Shown: piece after piece, positions 7,177 to 7,802 of the stretch
How positions within the stretch are numbered: the first letter of the stretch is position 1
Layout: every line of letters begins with the position of its first letter
NCBI GenBank assembly: GCA_003354225.1
Contig: PIVH01000118.1
Location: 1-7,802, forward strand
Length of the DNA: 7,802 nucleotides
DNA from: Globobulimina sp.
Taxonomy: Eukaryota; Foraminifera; Rotaliida
Direction of reading: 5' to 3'
Made by a program: the position numbers and the translations under genes
The notes under the pieces: generated by a model
Told to the model about the DNA's origin: nothing
Database searches by the model: none
Seen by the model: the letters and a program-made list of their open reading frames with translations, nothing else

Positions 7177-7693
7177 TTATAGTTTTGGTGTAGCATGGAA
7201 CATAGGCAATGATATACCACCATCCAGAACAATATCTTGACCAGTCAACCACCCACTTTTTTTATAATCCGTCAAAAATAGTATAAATTCAACACAATCA
7301 TGGACGGTGCCACATTTCTGTAATGGTGTTACTTTTGACATGCTTTTCCAAAAACGTTCAGATTGTTTATCAGTGATATTTGCATTGCTTTGAGTTAGGA
7401 TGTCTGTTCGAACAAAGCCTAATTCTAAATTATTTACGCGAACATTTTTTTTATGTTTTCTGGCCAACTCAAAAGCTAAACATTTAGTTAATCCTTGAAC
7501 TGCAGACTTTGCGATTTGATAATGTACACCGGCTCCTTTTGCTGCATAGTGCGCCGCTAAACTGCCAACATTGATTACTGCTGCATTGTAATTAAATAAA
7601 TTGTCCATTGATAAATATGTGGTTAATAAATATGGAGCAGTGACCATCAAAGCAATATGCCAATTAAATGATGGTAGTAACTTATTTATCCCC
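7177..7693 (-). CDS. Classical short-chain dehydrogenase/reductase, C-terminal exon
   Basis: The frame is open from a TTTTCCAG acceptor (exon from 7693) to TAA at 7179-7177 and encodes about 171 residues. The start GINKLLPSFNWHI...TAPYLLTTYL matches the helix-4 region of NAD(P)-dependent SDRs. Then come the catalytic Ser in INVGS, Tyr and Lys in YQIAK, VRVNNLELGFVRTD, and the C-terminal GWLTGQDIVLDGG. The N-terminal Rossmann part with the TGxxxGxG nucleotide loop and NNAG is absent and should lie on one or more exons to the right of the window. Two deviations stand out. Met sits where the tetrad Asn normally precedes the L-T-x-P/F stretch, and Leu replaces the Pro of the usual P-G before the T-x motif. 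It is an oxidoreductase of unknown substrate and cytosolic unless the missing N-terminus says otherwise. It is convergent with the receptor gene. Confidence 0.83.
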
Positions 7694-7802
7694 CTGGAAA
7701 ATATTACGAAGTTATTTTCTCTCTGGGGTTTTGTAAGAGTTATTGTAGAGCTAGCTGCTTTTATTGGAAGGGAAGGGAAGGGAGGGACAAAAAGTTCTTT
7801 AA
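7694..7802 (-). other. Probable intron of SDR gene (5' end outside window)
   Basis: Upstream of the SDR exon the frame happens to stay open to the edge, but the encoded residues (for example FVPPFPSLPIK and KPQRENNFVIF) do not resemble the expected SDR region before NNAG. The sequence ends in a T-rich stretch and CCAG. It is therefore called intron. At least 109 bases would make it longer than the other introns here (51-71), so an upstream exon tip inside this stretch cannot be excluded. Confidence 0.5.
7770..7786 (+). other. G-quadruplex motif
   Basis: GGGAAGGGAAGGGAGGG has four G3 runs with loops of 2, 2 and 1 bases, which meets the standard G-quadruplex pattern. It stands out in this AT-rich window. 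It lies on the strand opposite the SDR message, so the transcript would carry the C/T-rich complement, a possible long polypyrimidine tract in the intron. Confidence 0.7.

Noticed and set aside
1-7802. Prokaryotic operon, CRISPR array, tRNA or rRNA gene, or transposon
   Set aside because: No regularly spaced repeats, RNA-gene-like structure, transposase motif or terminal repeats were seen, and short spliceosomal introns argue against a bacterial source. The left side of the window holds a minus-strand gene cluster, but the 73- and 296-base gaps do not show co-transcription.

Overview
The window looks like a stretch of a compact, AT-rich nuclear genome from a unicellular eukaryote. The reasons are genes split by very short GT-AG introns (51-71 bases), intergenic gaps of 67-300 bases, and eukaryotic protein families: a cyclic-nucleotide-binding-domain K+ channel, tandem PDZ domains, MRH lectin domains with EGF modules and a single-pass membrane anchor. 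The sequence alone does not fix the lineage. The standard genetic code fits all six genes.

Layout. Three genes lie head to tail on the minus strand. A tandem-repeat protein resembling DUF3395 (4108 to 3479) is followed by a five-exon voltage-sensor K+ channel with a C-terminal cyclic-nucleotide-binding domain (3405 to 1253). A leucine-rich-repeat protein follows (956 down to the left edge, incomplete). A 67-base gap at 4109-4175 serves as a divergent promoter region. To its right are two plus-strand genes: a small tandem-PDZ adaptor (4176-4873, two exons) and a 616-residue receptor with order signal peptide-MRH-EGF-MRH-EGF-TM-short tail (5057-6958, two exons). Convergent with the receptor, on the minus strand, is the C-terminal part of a classical short-chain dehydrogenase/reductase (7177-7693). 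Its N-terminal Rossmann half is not visible and probably lies beyond the right edge.

How the genes may relate (inference). The receptor has two MRH domains, each keeping the Gln-Arg-Glu-Tyr set used by mannose-6-phosphate-type lectins. Its tail carries an Asp-x-x-Leu-Met element like a GGA sorting signal and ends in -E-T-G-I, a class I PDZ ligand. The gene immediately upstream encodes two PDZ domains. A receptor-adaptor pair is therefore the most interesting functional hypothesis here. The channel is an independently recognisable signalling gene. The LRR, DUF3395-like and SDR genes have no evident functional link to the others.

Most other open frames, including a 172-codon plus-strand frame at 100-618, are antisense or intronic shadows of these six genes.
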